A DNA stretch of 64,000 nucleotides. It comes from Azolla caroliniana (Eukaryota; Polypodiophyta). Of the stretch, positions 40,563-52,478 are shown piece by piece (position 1 is the first letter of the stretch; the number at the start of each line of letters is the position of its first letter). The DNA lies in contig JBHGNT010000021.1 in the NCBI GenBank assembly GCA_043228905.1, forward strand, positions 2,418,001-2,482,000, given 5' to 3'. Below the pieces are notes generated by a model that did no database searches, was not told the origin of the DNA, and saw only the letters and a program-made list of their open reading frames with translations. A program made the position numbers and the translations under genes.

Positions 40563-42627
40563 CCCATAACTTGCAATTGTTGCGGCAAATTTGGTCACCG
40601 CAAAGAGGAGTGTCGGAAAAAGAGAAGTGAGTCGGCTTTGACAAGCCGACAACTCGCAAACTACGCCAACAACTCCGAATACGAAGACTACGGTGGTCTA
40701 TTCGTAACGAGACATAGAGCGAACTCTATGACCGTGTCCAACTCCGCAAGCACCTCCAATTCGGAACATGTGTGGTTCGTCGATTCCGGCGCCTCACATC
40801 ACATGACATCTCACGAAGAGTCGTTTAGTGATTTACGCACACCCCGTCGACCCGGCATCATAGAGACAAGTGATGACACCACACATCTGATTCGGCTCAT
40901 TGGCAACGACGGCCAAAACAATTGCATCAAGAATGTCTTGCATGTGCCCACAATAACGAAGAATTTGGTCTCGGTCGGCCAAATCGTGGAGCAAGGCATG
41001 TAAGTTCGTTTAAACAATGAAGGTTGTTTCATCGAGAAAGATGGCTGACTCATAGCCAAGGGACGGAGAAACGGTTGAATGTTCATCCTCGATTCAAACG
41101 AGGTGAAATCAGCCATGTATGCCAAAGGTCTCAAAACCAAAACAAACATCGAGTTGTGGCACAAAAGAATCTGCCACATAAACCTCCAACAACTTCGAGC
41201 GATGCAAACCAAGGGAGTCGTCATCGGACTTTCGACATTCAAGTCGAAACGAGTCGACCGTGTATGCGAAGCGTGTCAACTCAGCAAACAACATCAACTC
41301 CCATTCCCGAAGGAGAGCTACACGAGCAAAGGCCTCCTCGACATCATACATTCAGATGTATGGGGACCGGCTCAAACGCCGACGATCGGCAGATGCCGAT
41401 ACTACGTAACCTTCATCAACGACTACTCCCGCTACACGTGGATCTTTCCGATGAAGAAGAAGAGCGAAGTGGTCTCCCACTTCCAAAAGCTCAAGGGCCA
41501 AGTGGAGAAAGAAACTGGTCAGCACATTCGATGCCTACGATCGGACAGAAAAAAGGAGTACTTCTCCGATGAATTCACCTCCTACCTCCAAAGTGAAGGC
41601 ATTCGTAGAGAATTCTCGTGCCGACACACACCCCAACAAAATGGAGTAGCCGAAAGGAAGAATCAGCAAATACTCAAGGTAGCACGCGCCATGATGCATG
41701 AGAAGCACATGCCGAACTTCTATTGGGACGAAGCGGCATCCCCGGCTATCTATCTCATGAATCGATGCACCACCAACGGAGTGCGTGAGGTAACTCTATA
41801 TGAGCTCCTCGTCGGAAGGAAGCTGATCCTGTCACACCTCAAGGTGTTCGGAAGCATTGCGAATGTACGCATCCCGAACGAACAACAACAAAAGCCCAAC
41901 GTGAAGTCGGAGGAATGTATCCTCGTAGGATACTCATCCGAGAAGAAGGCATACAAGTGCCTCAACCCCTTGACCCGACCGGTTCGGATAAGTCAGGATG
42001 TAGACTTCGACGAATCGGCATCTTGGTATAAGCCCGATTCGGCTCCACCCAACCCGACTAAGGAAGAGTTGAACGTCAACTCGGAGGAAGGTATTCGGAC
42101 AAGTCCTCTACCAAAGGATAACCCAAGCCCACCCGAGCCTTCAAGCCTTCCAAGCACGTCACGGCTAAGTACGACCTTGGACAAAGGCAAAGGTAAGATG
42201 CCCGAATACGAAGTCGATCACCCCGACTACAGTGATTTGTATGTGTCGGCTCCCTCACTAGACAATGAATTTGGTGTACCCATCATGTAGACACCCGGAG
42301 TAAAGAAGACGCTCACATCGGCGAGCGAAAAACTTCGACGCTCTTCTAGAGAGAAGAATATCGTCACTTGGCTCGGCTACAACAAGTACATGGCCCATCA
42401 TTATGCCTTTGCAATGAAGGTAGCGGCCAAACAAGAGCCCGAGAGCTCTATGGAAGTGGCTCGTGACCCACGATGGGTGAAAGCAGTCGATCCAAGCCTT
42501 CGTCACAGGCTTGAGGGGGAGGAACCTAAACTGCCACGACATAGAAGCCGACACCGAAAGTCGCACAAAAGCCGACATTGAAAGCCGGACAACGACGAAA
42601 ACAAAACCGGATGTCGGACGCCTCACA
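40563..42627 (+). pseudogene. pol: Copia protease and integrase, with RT/RNase H missing
   Basis: CCHC knuckle (40577-40618), protease with VWFVDSGASHHMTSHE (about 40770-40820), then stops at 41001, 41046 and 41074. The integrase follows from 41079 in one frame: LWHKRICHINLQQL and CEACQLSKQ (zinc part), LDIIHSDVWGP, RCLRSDRKKEY (normally RSDNGGEY) and PQQNGVAERKN. The frame ends at 42290 and reappears as KNIVTWLGYNKYMAHHYAFA and VARDPRWVKAVD. This is the point where RT normally starts, and the sequence instead passes into 3' leader text and the polypurine tract. So the RT and RNase H (normally about 500 codons) are deleted. Confidence 0.87.
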
Positions 42628-42630
42628 CTT

Positions 42631-42649
42631 GAGCTTGAGGGGGGGGGCG
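42631..42649 (+). other. Copia polypurine tract
   Basis: GAGCTTGAGGGGGGGGGCG lies immediately before the 3' LTR. Confidence 0.85.
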
Positions 42650-43084
42650 TGTTGAGAGATCAAGCTCAACTAGAGTTAGTTAGTTAGTCAACCATGTAAC
42701 TCCGTAGTTACCTAGATAGAATCTAGTTAGAAGTGTTGACTATAACGCCTTAAATAGGACCTTGTACTTAAGTAGGATATTCTAGATCCTCCACTCCCAA
42801 GGTCATTTAATATAGAACTTACACGGTTGTACCTATATTCTCCTCAAACATGTGCACCCTTGCATATCAGATCTATGTATACCTCATTGATGGTATTTTT
42901 GTGTCTGATGATGCTTTCTAATATAGTTACTCATCCCCCATCTTGTGTTGTAACTTGCTCATAAGTGTAGTTCTCTCTCTCTTCCTCTCACACACATACA
43001 CACACATATCACTTAATCTTCCGCTTAACTTAATCACATAGTTAGGTACTAATTAACCTTTATTTAATCACATAATTCTTAACA
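42650..43084 (+). repeat. Copia 3' LTR
   Basis: 435 bp, TGTTGAGAGATCAAGCTC to TTCTTAACA. It contains the intact form of the gypsy B insertion site (TTACACGGTTGTACC). Confidence 0.95.
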
Positions 43085-43354
43085 TGTACAATGTATTATG
43101 GAACCCATGATATTATATTACTTGTCATTGTTGCCATGGACAAATAAGGCTTTGCAATCTGTTTTGCAACCTCTTCGATATTTGTTGTGGAAGAAGAGGG
43201 ATAAGATGGGAATCACTTGGATTGCGTGGAATCATCTAGCAACCCCTAAGCGCTTGGGGGAGCTGGAATATTGAACTTATCTATGCATATGATGGCTCAT
43301 AGTGTTGTTGGGTGGGGGGTGAAGCCTTTCTCCCAAGGGGTATTACGTGTGAGG

Positions 43355-43394
<40 letters not shown>

Positions 43395-44844
43395 AAAAGG
43401 ACAAACACAAAATGAGAGGGAAAAATGTATATTTATTACATGCCCATGAGGGGTTTATATAATACATCCAATGTAACGATTACATGACCATTATAAATAA
43501 GACCGTTACGCATTCTTGTACACATGCACATAATTGTGCATGCGTCCATACACATACTCATCCTCACACACTCATTTACTTTACACATACACATCAACCA
43601 CATCATTACACCTACCCTTATGCCTCCCCGTATATTCTTACGAGTAACACGTAGATTTTTCATTATTACAAGACATGTGTTCAAACTCACAACCATGGAT
43701 ATCTATTGTTCAATATTTCATTGAGAACAAGGGTTTACCACATGGGAGGACAATGATTAAGGCTTCATTGTGGCAATTACTGAATGGATGTATTTCACTT
43801 AGGATTCCGGGCTCTTCATGTGTTCAACACTTGGTTACTTCATGGCAGGAAGCACTAGACTTGTTATGTGTATGGAAACCATCATCTAGTAGAGAGCATT
43901 GTAATTCTTTATAGAAAGAGTTACTTGTGTCTTCTCGGTTATTATGTTGGCCAGGAAAGGAGAGATTGTGCTCTCAATTTAATTGTTTGTTTCGTTTGGG
44001 GGTCAAAGAGGTGAGAGATATAGTTGAGGCTCCATCTCAAAGAATTTTGGAGTTTGTTGAAGCGCAACAATTATTACGCATCCCGCCTAATTATGGGTTT
44101 ATTTGGCAACAACTACAAAATATTGCATTGATGCAAGGTTCCTTACCTCTACAAACATGAGAACAATTGTGGATTGATTGGTGTTTACAGGGTCAAACGT
44201 CGTTGTTACAGGTGACTACTAATCTTTTGTATCATTGCTCTGTTGAGTCTCTTGAATGGCTATCATCTAAGGCTCACGAAGAATGGAAAATACACAAATT
44301 TGACCATGGGTGGGGGCAGATCTTACAACGTAGTTGGCATTCTAAATTGCCACTTGTAGCAAAGGTCTTCATTTGGAGAGTTTTGATTGGAGGATTGCCT
44401 TTGGGATTAGCTCTAAAGCGTCGTGGATTAGCAACGGGTAATTGCTTTTTTTGCACTGTTCAAATGGAAGATAGTACTCATCTCTTTATACAATGTATGA
44501 TTGCTTGTCAGATTTGGAGTTACATTTCTCATATTTGGCAAGTTTTATCACGGTGTTATTTGACACCTAGACAGTGGGTGTTTGCACAATTTACACACTG
44601 GATTGACCCAAAATCAGAGATAGAGATCATTTTTCTATTTCTGAGATATTGGGGATTGCGTCGTAATTGGAACATGCGCAACGCTTTTGTATTCGATGGT
44701 AGACATGGAGTGAAAGCATATCTACGAAAGTTGAAGGGAGTATTAATGTGGCAATTTTCTTTATTGGAACAAGTGGAAATTCTCTCCTCAGTGGAGTGTT
44801 CGTCTTGCCTATTGGAAATTCAACATGTTCCACTACCCATGTAG
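43085..44844 (+). pseudogene. LINE RT C-terminal part and zf-RVT domain
   Basis: It resumes the LINE after the copia insertion: VQCIMEPMILYYLSLLPW, RYLLWKKRDKMGITWIAWNH, then frame breaks and the solo LTR at 43306-43675. After it come QPWISIVQYFIENKGLPHGR, SSRLLCWPGKERLCSQFNCL and, from 44167, a 225-codon open stretch with WHSKLPLVAKVFIWRVLIGG and the zinc-binding CFFCTVQMEDSTHLFIQC typical of plant LINE C-termini. It ends at 44844. Stops at 43912, 44160 and others. Confidence 0.87.
43306..43675 (-). repeat. Solo LTR inside the LINE
   Basis: 370 bp; on the minus strand TGTCTTGTAATAATG to CCCACCCAACA, with a TATATAA box (about 43452-43460) and a (GA)n tract at 43360-43390. Flanks are AGTGT (43301-43305) and TGTGT (43676-43680), so a 5-bp duplication with one change. 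Removing it plus one flank restores the LINE reading. No internal retroelement sequence is present. Confidence 0.75.
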
Positions 44845-44933
44845 TGTAGTTAGTGGGTGACCATACTCCATTGTTACACCCATTGTAAGTAGTGTTTTTT
44901 ACACACATTTATTAATATAATTGTGTCTTTTCA

Positions 44934-44936
<3 letters not shown>

Positions 44937-44998
<62 letters not shown>
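44937..44998 (+). repeat. (AG)n microsatellite at the LINE 3' end
   Basis: About 30 AG units directly behind the LINE 3' UTR; possibly its tail or an expansion from it. Confidence 0.9.
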
Positions 44999-45000
<2 letters not shown>

Positions 45001-45297
45001 TAGAGCAATGGTCAATAGTGTTTATGGATAGTCAACATCTACTATCAAGAGTGTCTGTGGATAGTCTTAGAGCCACAGTCAATAGTGTCTCTGTGTATAT
45101 AGACTTAGACCCACGGTCAATAGTGTCTCTGTGTATATAGACTTAGAGCCACAATCAATAATGTCCTCTGGATATAGACTTAGAGCCACAATCAATAGAG
45201 TCTCTGGATATATAGACTTAAAGCCATGGTTGATAGTGTCCTCTAGATATAGACTAGAGCTATAGTCAAGAGTGTCTCTCTCTAGATAGATTGAGAG
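44999..45297. repeat. Minisatellite, about 40-45-bp unit
   Basis: About seven degenerate copies of GAGCCACAATCAATAGTGTC followed by TCTGTGTATATAGACTTA-like text. It follows the (AG)n tract without a gap. Confidence 0.85.
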
Positions 45298-46474
45298 CGC
45301 AACAAGTTGCAACTAATTTTGAATTAGGTGTGTGAGTTGTTGGGAGGGGGGGTGTCTTGTGCTTGGGTCACTAGGTAGAGTCCTCGTGGCGATGTTGGTC
45401 ATATGAAGAGGAAGTCGCTCTAGACTTCATCCGTAAGCGTGCAGAACCAAACTCTATCCCTTGGTCCTCTAAAAGTGAGGGCAAAAAGACATCAACTCAG
45501 TTGAGAGTGGTTCATAAGCCTGCAAGATTTGTTTGAACGAGTTCTACATGGTCGTGATTGACTAGCAAGTGTTGCTAGCACCTCTTGAATGAGAGGTACA
45601 AGCTTACTTATGCATTGGAGACTTACGCTTTGTCCAAGGTTAAACACATTGACCATGAGGTTAGGGAGACCTCGAGGCCCCTAGAGGTGAGAAGGCAAAG
45701 ATTGCTAGGATGTTTTCCGTAGTGGTAAAGGAGGTGAGAGTGCAAAGACAACAAAGCAGTTTGCCTAGAACTCAAAAGCAACCACCATCGAGAGCAAGGT
45801 CATATCCCGAGGTAATGCATATGCATTCCATCCCAATAGGAGTAGGAGTGAGATCATCTAATGAATTGGGTGAAAAAATAATTGCATGAAATATGCGTCA
45901 GAACATGTTTATTCAATCCTCAGAGTTTTGGGTTATGGAGAGTAATTCCAACAACATATTGGGTAAAACAACAACCGTGTGGGTTGTCGCTTGAGAAACC
46001 CATGTGGTATAGGTTTATTAGTCCATACCATAATTAGAGAGATGCCAATATGGCAAAACCTATTGGTCTACACAAAGGTAAGATAAATGCCCATGTCCAA
46101 GTTGTGCACATAGTACAAACAATGATAGAAATGTGTGTGCTTCAAAAGAGTTAAAGTGTGTTGGCACATTTGCTTTAAATAATGGTCAAGAGATTTTCAA
46201 AAGCTTAAATGGCATACCTCAATTCAAGAAGAGTCATAATGTATGCCTATTCAAAGAAGAGGTTTGCTTGTGACATATAGTGATTTATGAATGCCAACCA
46301 TGTTAATATAGATCCTCACATCGGAAGGATGTCTCAATCAATGCATTGATGGGTTTCCTCTTGCATTCTCCTTAACCTACTAGGGTAATTTAAGAGGTGC
46401 AATAGTTGGTTTCACATAACATCCTCGTGTCATTTGGCACAAAGGATTAGATAAGAAGCACAACAATAGAGTAT
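45298..46474. other. Gene-free stretch
   Basis: No coding frame, RNA gene or element end recognised. Slightly richer in G than the flanking DNA. Confidence 0.5.
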
Positions 46475-47186
46475 ACCTCTCGCTATGTACATCAAGCCCT
46501 CAAGCCATACATATACCTCCTTGAATCTAGCACAAATATCACTTTTGTCTAAACAGACATAAACTACATGGTAAAAAAAAATTGAGTGATCAACAATATG
46601 TTGAAGGCAAGCTACATTTTAAAGCAACTAAAGGCACATGTGTTATGCCATGTTACCTCTCGCTATGTACCTCAAGCCCTCAAGCCATATGGATACCTCC
46701 TTGAATCTAACACAAATGTCACTTTTGTCTAAACGGAGATAAACTACATGGTAAAAAAAAATTGAGTGATCAACAATATGTTGAAGGCGAGCTACATTTT
46801 AAAGCAACTAAAGGCACATGTGTTATGCCATGTTAACTCTCGCTATGTACCTCAAGCCATACGGATACCTCCTTGAATCTAACACAAATGTCACTTTTGT
46901 GTAAACGGAGATAAACTACATGGTAAAAAAAAATTGAGTGATCAACAATATATTGAAGGCGAGCTACATTTTAAAGCAACTAAAGGCACATGTGTTATGC
47001 CATGTTACCTCTCGCTATGTACCTCAAGCCCTCAAGCCATACGGATACCTCCTTGAATCTAACACAAATGTCACTTTTGTGTAAACGGAGATAAACTACA
47101 TGGTAAAAAAAAATTGAGTGATCAACAATATGTTGAAGGCGAGCTACATTTTAAAGCAACTAAAGGCACATGTGTTATGCCATGTT
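46475..47186. repeat. 180-bp tandem array, four copies
   Basis: Units start ACCTCTCGCTATGTAC at 46475, 46655, 46835 and 47007 (periods 180, 180, 172). Copy 3 lacks the 8 bp CCCTCAAG. The copies are nearly identical, including a TGGTAAAAAAAAATTGAGTG run. The period lies in the range of plant satellite monomers, but the array is short. Confidence 0.93.
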
Positions 47187-50100
47187 ACACTGAAACCCAC
47201 ACGCATCGCTAACAAACAATCATCTTTTCAATTCAAGCCTATTTTGGCATCCATCCCACTTCACTTATGTGGGGTTGTAACGTTTTAGCAAAACAAATTT
47301 TACTTAATATCGAAAAAAGTAAGGTAAAAAAGTCAAGAGTGCAAGAGGCCCTACCATCCCTAAAGTAATAACTTTAAATATATCCAAAGGAACAAAAATA
47401 AAATCACGTGATTGATATATGCTCTTTTATATAGTCTAGCCGCTAGCACCAACTTTAATTGATTGAGATTGATTGTCACGCCTTAATAATATACATCTAG
47501 ATCGAATCCTGGATATGCTTTTTGCAAATGTCATTCACATCCATCATGTTTGGATGAACTCAATTATCTTTTAGCAATGAGAGTCAATTCAATGTGTCCA
47601 TTTACGAAAAAGAACCATATTACATGTGGCAATTCAATGTGTCCAACACACAACTTTTGACTCACAATGTTAAGAAACATTATCATCGATAGAAATGATT
47701 ATTGATAGTGCATGATGAGCCTACATATTCAACAATTCAAATCCAACTTCCAAAGTTCCTTATAAACTGGACTACTAAATGAATTTCCTTATAAATTGGA
47801 CCTTTGGAAGTTGGATTTGAATTGTTGAATGTGTGGTACGTCAAAACTTTGGAAAGCATCCAAATCTATATCCAACAGCGTATCATTTCTACAAATGGTA
47901 TAACACTCATATATGATATGATGACTTCAAACAAGGTGTGAGTCATGACCTCCTTTTCGCACTTTCATTCGGTCACCTTCCCTTCTACTTTGCCTACCCA
48001 ATGGTAGTTACTTTGCTGAAATTTTCTAACAAAAGGACCATCAAAGTGGCCAAAAGATGTGTGGTACTACTATCTAGGTTTCCATCAATTGCTACAATGC
48101 ACGCTTTTGTGGTATTACTTGTGGCTTGTAATAGGGGAGGGGTGTCAAGGTCGTGGCTTTACTCTAGCTGATGACTGTCACAAGAATCCACGAGAAGGGT
48201 GTGAATTAAGACGCGAGTAGGCCCAATTGGGTCTTGAACTTGGGAAGGTAGATTTGATGTTATTGTGTACTTAGGTTTGTGGGATTCTAACATGTAGGTT
48301 CAATTTGTGTACATACTCATGGTCCTCTTGTTCATTCTCCCTTGTTCAATTCGTGTGGGTGAACTTGTTAATGGATGTTTTATGTATAATAATATTGTAT
48401 GTATGTTGTATGTGAGGGTCAAATGTGTGTAATGTGAGTATATTATATGTAGACTTCTTTTTTTGTCAACTGTAGCCTTAATCATATAATATTTTGCTAA
48501 TAAATTTGTTAGTGATTTTAATTGCCAATTGGCTCATTTGATTACAGACAGATTCTAAATCCTTAAACTACTTCGCAATCCTTATCAATTTATTTTAATT
48601 AACCCTGACTATCTATGATTTCTTCATTGATAATTCAAGTGAATCTGATTACACCACACACAAGGCAGATTATATTGCTTGATTATAATTAATTAAGCAA
48701 TAACAATTTCAAGCCTGCTCATAAAAGCATTGAAGCAATATTGATAATATTTGAAGCGGGAGAATTAATCCTATATAATCACCCCTAATATATATATATA
48801 TATATGGTTAGCAAGAATAAGAAAACATACACCATTGAAAGTGGAATGTCATTGTACAAAGCAAAATTCAAAGATTTTCCATTAAATGATCATGGCTTCG
48901 CCTTTTGATGCTTTCCATAGAAATCTACAAAAACTATATATCAATAATGTAGATTAAAGCAATATGATCGGTCTCAAGTTTCAACCTATCTACTTAGTAG
49001 AAATATTGAGTTGTGGAATGAAAAACATTGTTATTTTGATTATTTGGGTGGGGATAAACTAGGAATTTTTGTGACGTGTATGCACGCATGCAAATAAAAT
49101 ACTCTAAATGCAATAGTAGATTCTGCATGTTATCTGGATATTATCATATGAATATCCTCTTTAAATAATGAATACAAATGAAGGATGTAATGCACCGTAT
49201 CAAAAAGTAAACAAACCAGTTCACCTTTTAGGCTTTTTCTCTACGGTCATTAGCTTGTGCTTGTACTTCACCACTATCAATGTTATAATTTTAATTTGTG
49301 TCATGTCTTGCCGGAGTAGACTGCAATCAAATATGCAAAGTTTATAGGTGAAATATTAATTAGTTTAGGATGAAATAACATGCATTATGAGATACTGTGT
49401 TTTGGGACCAGTGAACAAATGATTGACTATGTGTAAATAAATACTCACTAATTGATATTCTAAGAATAGATTATGCATACCCAATGTTAATTGCAGTCTC
49501 TATCTTATACCCTGTGAGAATCCATATTTTGGATCTAGTAATGGATGGGAAAGCTAGCATATCATTGCTAATCAGAAAATAGAACAAATAGGAAAATGTC
49601 ATTTAATACTGATGCACACCACAGTACTATACTATTATGGGTTTGTTTTTATTTGGGCTTTATCACGATTCACAAGTTCTTGCTTTCTCAAAGTTAGAGT
49701 TTCATTAAAAATTCTGGGCTTCATCAAAGTTCTTGCTTTCTTAAAGGTTTGGGTTGCATTGAATTTTGTGTTTCAGTGTAATTGTTAGGTACTTAAGGTC
49801 AAATAATCTTAAATCTCATGGAGAAATGTATTCTAGTACTATAGTAGAGTTGAACTCTTAGAATTTTAAGTGTCTTAAGTTTTAACCTCTTTTCAAGTAT
49901 TTTGGTACTTTTTATTGAGGAATGTGTCTTGGGATTAATCTATCTGAATCCCAAGAATCTAAAAATATTTCAAAAAGATTAGAGAGAACTTTAATCCCCT
50001 AAACAAAATAAATATGAATAAGGAAATCAACATCTAAAGACAATAATCAACCAAATATTGTTAATGGCTAAAAATAAAAAGAATATTCTGTGTACTAACA

Positions 50101-51410
50101 ATAAAAATTATTGGTTGGGAAAGGATTCAATTCCTACAACTGTTCCATACTCGGAAACGTTCAATCAAATGCTTGTTAACACCCACAAAGTCCTTGCCAC
50201 TTGGCAACGACTCCAAATGATAAATAAAATAGTGGTGTTCCTTTCAATCCTACCTACTTAGCATATGATGGGATATATGCCTCATCAATTCGATGTGACA
50301 AGGATTGGTGGACATGCATTAATGAGCTACGTGAAATCAATGAAAGTCTCAAATATCTTGGGCTTCACGCTCCCTCCAATATGCAACCAACTACTTAGAA
50401 GTAGAAAATAGGCGTTACTCTTCATTTGAGAACATTTGTGATGGAGGAGAAATTAACATTTGGTTCTCAAGAAATACCTCTTTGATGCTTTGGCAATACT
50501 AATGCTTTTTTATGTGGTTTTAAGTATCATGGGGCGGAGTCATGAGAATTTGTGAGATGGGCGTGACAGATACAAGTAGAAACATCATATTCCTAAACCA
50601 AGGACAATGGATTTATTGCCATGCTCTTCAGTGTTTTTCTCTTCTCAAATTGCACAAGCGCATATGTATGCATGCACATTTTGTGTCTAATGATATGTGG
50701 GTGAAGTGTGTGCGACCATGTATTGTATGAGTATTTGTGATATGTTTGAGTTAGTATGTGGGTGCACTTCTAGTGGTGTGTGTGTTAATGTGCATGTATA
50801 TAATATGCATATTGTGCCTCGTCAAGATCATTTGTTGAGGAGTCCAAACCAATGTATAGCCTATCGATGGCGAGTTGGGCAAGTGTGTTACATTATCCAT
50901 CATGCAAGTTGAACATAATGGACTTGGTTGTGGGTCAACCAGAGTTCCCATAAAGCCCAAAATTTGACCAAATGAACAAATTGTTGGGTCACAAGCTATT
51001 AACTAGAAATCCAAAAGAACATACTAAAACTACAATTGGTAAATTGTAGTTGTAAGTAGTAATGAAGTAGGAAAGTATATGTTGATTGGACATGTGTCCA
51101 TAGGTACCAATGTAATATGCTTTCATAAGTGCACCCACGTTGTTTGCAGGTTGTGTGTCAAGTCTTTTTGAGCACAAAGCACACCACCCTCACAACTGAT
51201 ACTCCAAGCGAACACGTGACGAGGCTGAAGCCAATAACAATATTGAACTAGAAAAGGATTTGGTATCAATAAGCTTCTGCAAATTTGACAAGAGAAGCTC
51301 ATGAGAATTAAATGTTCGTGGAGATCTAGAACTACATAAGTCACTCAAAGGCAGACTTTCTTAGATGAAGATGGTGATTGATAGATGATAGACAAGGAGG
51401 TATGGGGAAT
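47187..51410. other. Gene-free AT-rich stretch
   Basis: Apart from the hairpin at 47722-47835 and a (TA)n run at 48789-48805, I see no gene, RNA or recognisable mobile element. Open frames here are short and without motifs. Confidence 0.5.
47722..47835. repeat. Perfect 29-bp inverted repeat (hairpin)
   Basis: Arms at 47727-47755 (starts ATTCAACAATTCAAATCC) and 47802-47830 (ends GATTTGAATTGTTGAAT) are exact reverse complements, with a 46-bp loop. With G-U pairs on the RNA the stem extends to 34 bp. The loop itself holds a direct repeat TTCCTTATAAA. It could be a fold-back MITE remnant or a small-RNA precursor. Confidence 0.9.
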
Positions 51411-51418
51411 CTCAATCT

Positions 51419-51455
<37 letters not shown>

Positions 51456-51875
51456 TGTAATTAGCTTACCTTATTGGTGAGTTGTTACACTACAAGCCAC
51501 TATGTCTTGGGTTAAAAAAAAAACCCAAATTTACTCACATCTCTATTATATACTCCATACATATCTCTTAATTTACTAGATGTCACTGTGGAATGTAGGG
51601 GTTGAACCCATGACCACTTGGTAGCTCAGTTGGTCTCTCTCTCTCTCTATTGGAACATTCATTGGTAAGTTCTTGAACATCGAGAGTTGCTACTCACTTT
51701 CACATGTCTCACGTGAAATGTAATATTTTTTGGTGTCATACTACATACGTCATGTTTGACCTACAAAGACAATAATAGAATCTATCTATCTATCTCTATC
51801 GTAAATTAGCTGAACGTCTTGGGTTCGAGACCTCATGTCTCTATTACTCCATACATACATACAATGATACATGCA

Positions 51876-51907
<32 letters not shown>

Positions 51908-52200
51908 CATCTTAATTTTTACTAGATCTCATGTCTCTATTACTCCATACATACATACAATATATATATATATATCCTCTTAATTTTTACTAGATCTCAT
52001 GTCTCTATTACTCCATACATACATACAATGATACATGCATACATATAATATATATACATATATATATCCTCTTAATTTTTACTAGATGCCAAAAATGTGG
52101 AATGTTAGGGCTTGAACTCATGCCTAAACCCTAAACCCTCATGACCTTCTTTCTAGTCTCGGATGCAGGAGTAAAGCAACAAACGTAATGAATGACATAT
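51411..52200. repeat. Microsatellites and roughly 70-110-bp direct repeats, with tRNA-like SINE scraps
   Basis: (CT)n at 51420-51450 and 51635-51650. The block CATGTCTCTATTACTCCATACATACATAC with (TA)n and TTAATTTTTACTAGAT recurs three times (about 51834, 51930, 51997). TAGCTCAGTTGG (51623) is a perfect Pol III A-box and GGTTCGAGACC (about 51819) a B-box-like element, but they are about 195 bp apart. Two copies of TGTGGAATGT…GGTTGAACCCATG-like text (51589 and 52095) look like tRNA-derived ends. Confidence 0.5.
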
Positions 52201-52374
52201 ACATACATACGTACGTAATGAATGATATACATACATACATATATGCATATGCGGCGATGAATCTCGTGCTGATAGTAGTACTGAGAGATCGATCAGACCT
52301 CAGTCTTCACGTCGTACGCAGGAGGTCCCCCCTCATCAGCATGTCATTCGTACTTCCTTCCTCCCATTCTCCTC

Positions 52375-52397
52375 ATCTGCGGAGGGATGATTCAACA

Positions 52398-52450
<53 letters not shown>

Positions 52451-52478
52451 CAGGGGTTGAATCATCCCTCCCGCAGAT
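52375..52478. repeat. Inverted repeat around an (AC)n microsatellite
   Basis: ATCTGCGGAGGGATGATTCA (52375 on) and its reverse complement ending at 52478 (one extra base, one mismatch) flank (AC)n and (TA)n at 52401-52450. It is located about 1 kb upstream of the phosphatase start codon. Confidence 0.88.

Larger units (their letters stand above)
21288..43084 (+). mobile_element. Ty1/copia retrotransposon lacking RT/RNase H, split by gypsy B
   Basis: The element has 5' LTR halves 21288-21464 and 39371-39634, PBS TGGTATCAGAG at 39635 (initiator tRNA-Met type), gag, protease and integrase at 39804-42290, a polypurine tract just before 42650, and 3' LTR 42650-43084. Without the nested insertion it is about 3.9 kb, shorter than a full copia element, because no RT or RNase H is present. 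The gene order (integrase after protease) is the copia order. Target duplication: TTTAC at 21283-21287 and TGTAC at 43085-43089, one mismatch. The 5' LTR now begins TC instead of TG. Confidence 0.92.
17540..44936 (+). mobile_element. Plant non-LTR retrotransposon (LINE), split by the copia nest
   Basis: The pieces are ORF1 remnant (17570-18900), endonuclease (18949-19909), RT (20184-21287), then after the 21.8-kb insertion the RT C-terminal part and zinc-binding domain (43085-44844), with a 3' end just before an (AG)n tract at 44938. The reading resumes across the insertion: HVRLKV before it and VQCIMEPMILYY-like text after it. The left junction is at 21287/21288 and the right at 43084/43085, with TTTAC and TGTAC as the slightly decayed target duplication. 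A second, smaller insertion (43306-43675) interrupts the 3' part. Many stops show it is dead. Confidence 0.88.

Noticed and set aside
46475-47186. CRISPR-like array
   Set aside because: The 180-bp units are contiguous without unique spacers, and the DNA is a plant nuclear sequence.
51605-51680. tRNA gene suggested by TAGCTCAGTTGGT
   Set aside because: No acceptor stem, anticodon arm or nearby B-box; at best a SINE or tRNA scrap.
48300-52000. Several 60-90-codon frames
   Set aside because: AT-rich chance frames with no motifs, and no splice or promoter context.
52118-52140. Interstitial telomere repeat CCTAAACCCTAAACCCT
   Set aside because: Only two units, below what would indicate a telomere-derived array.
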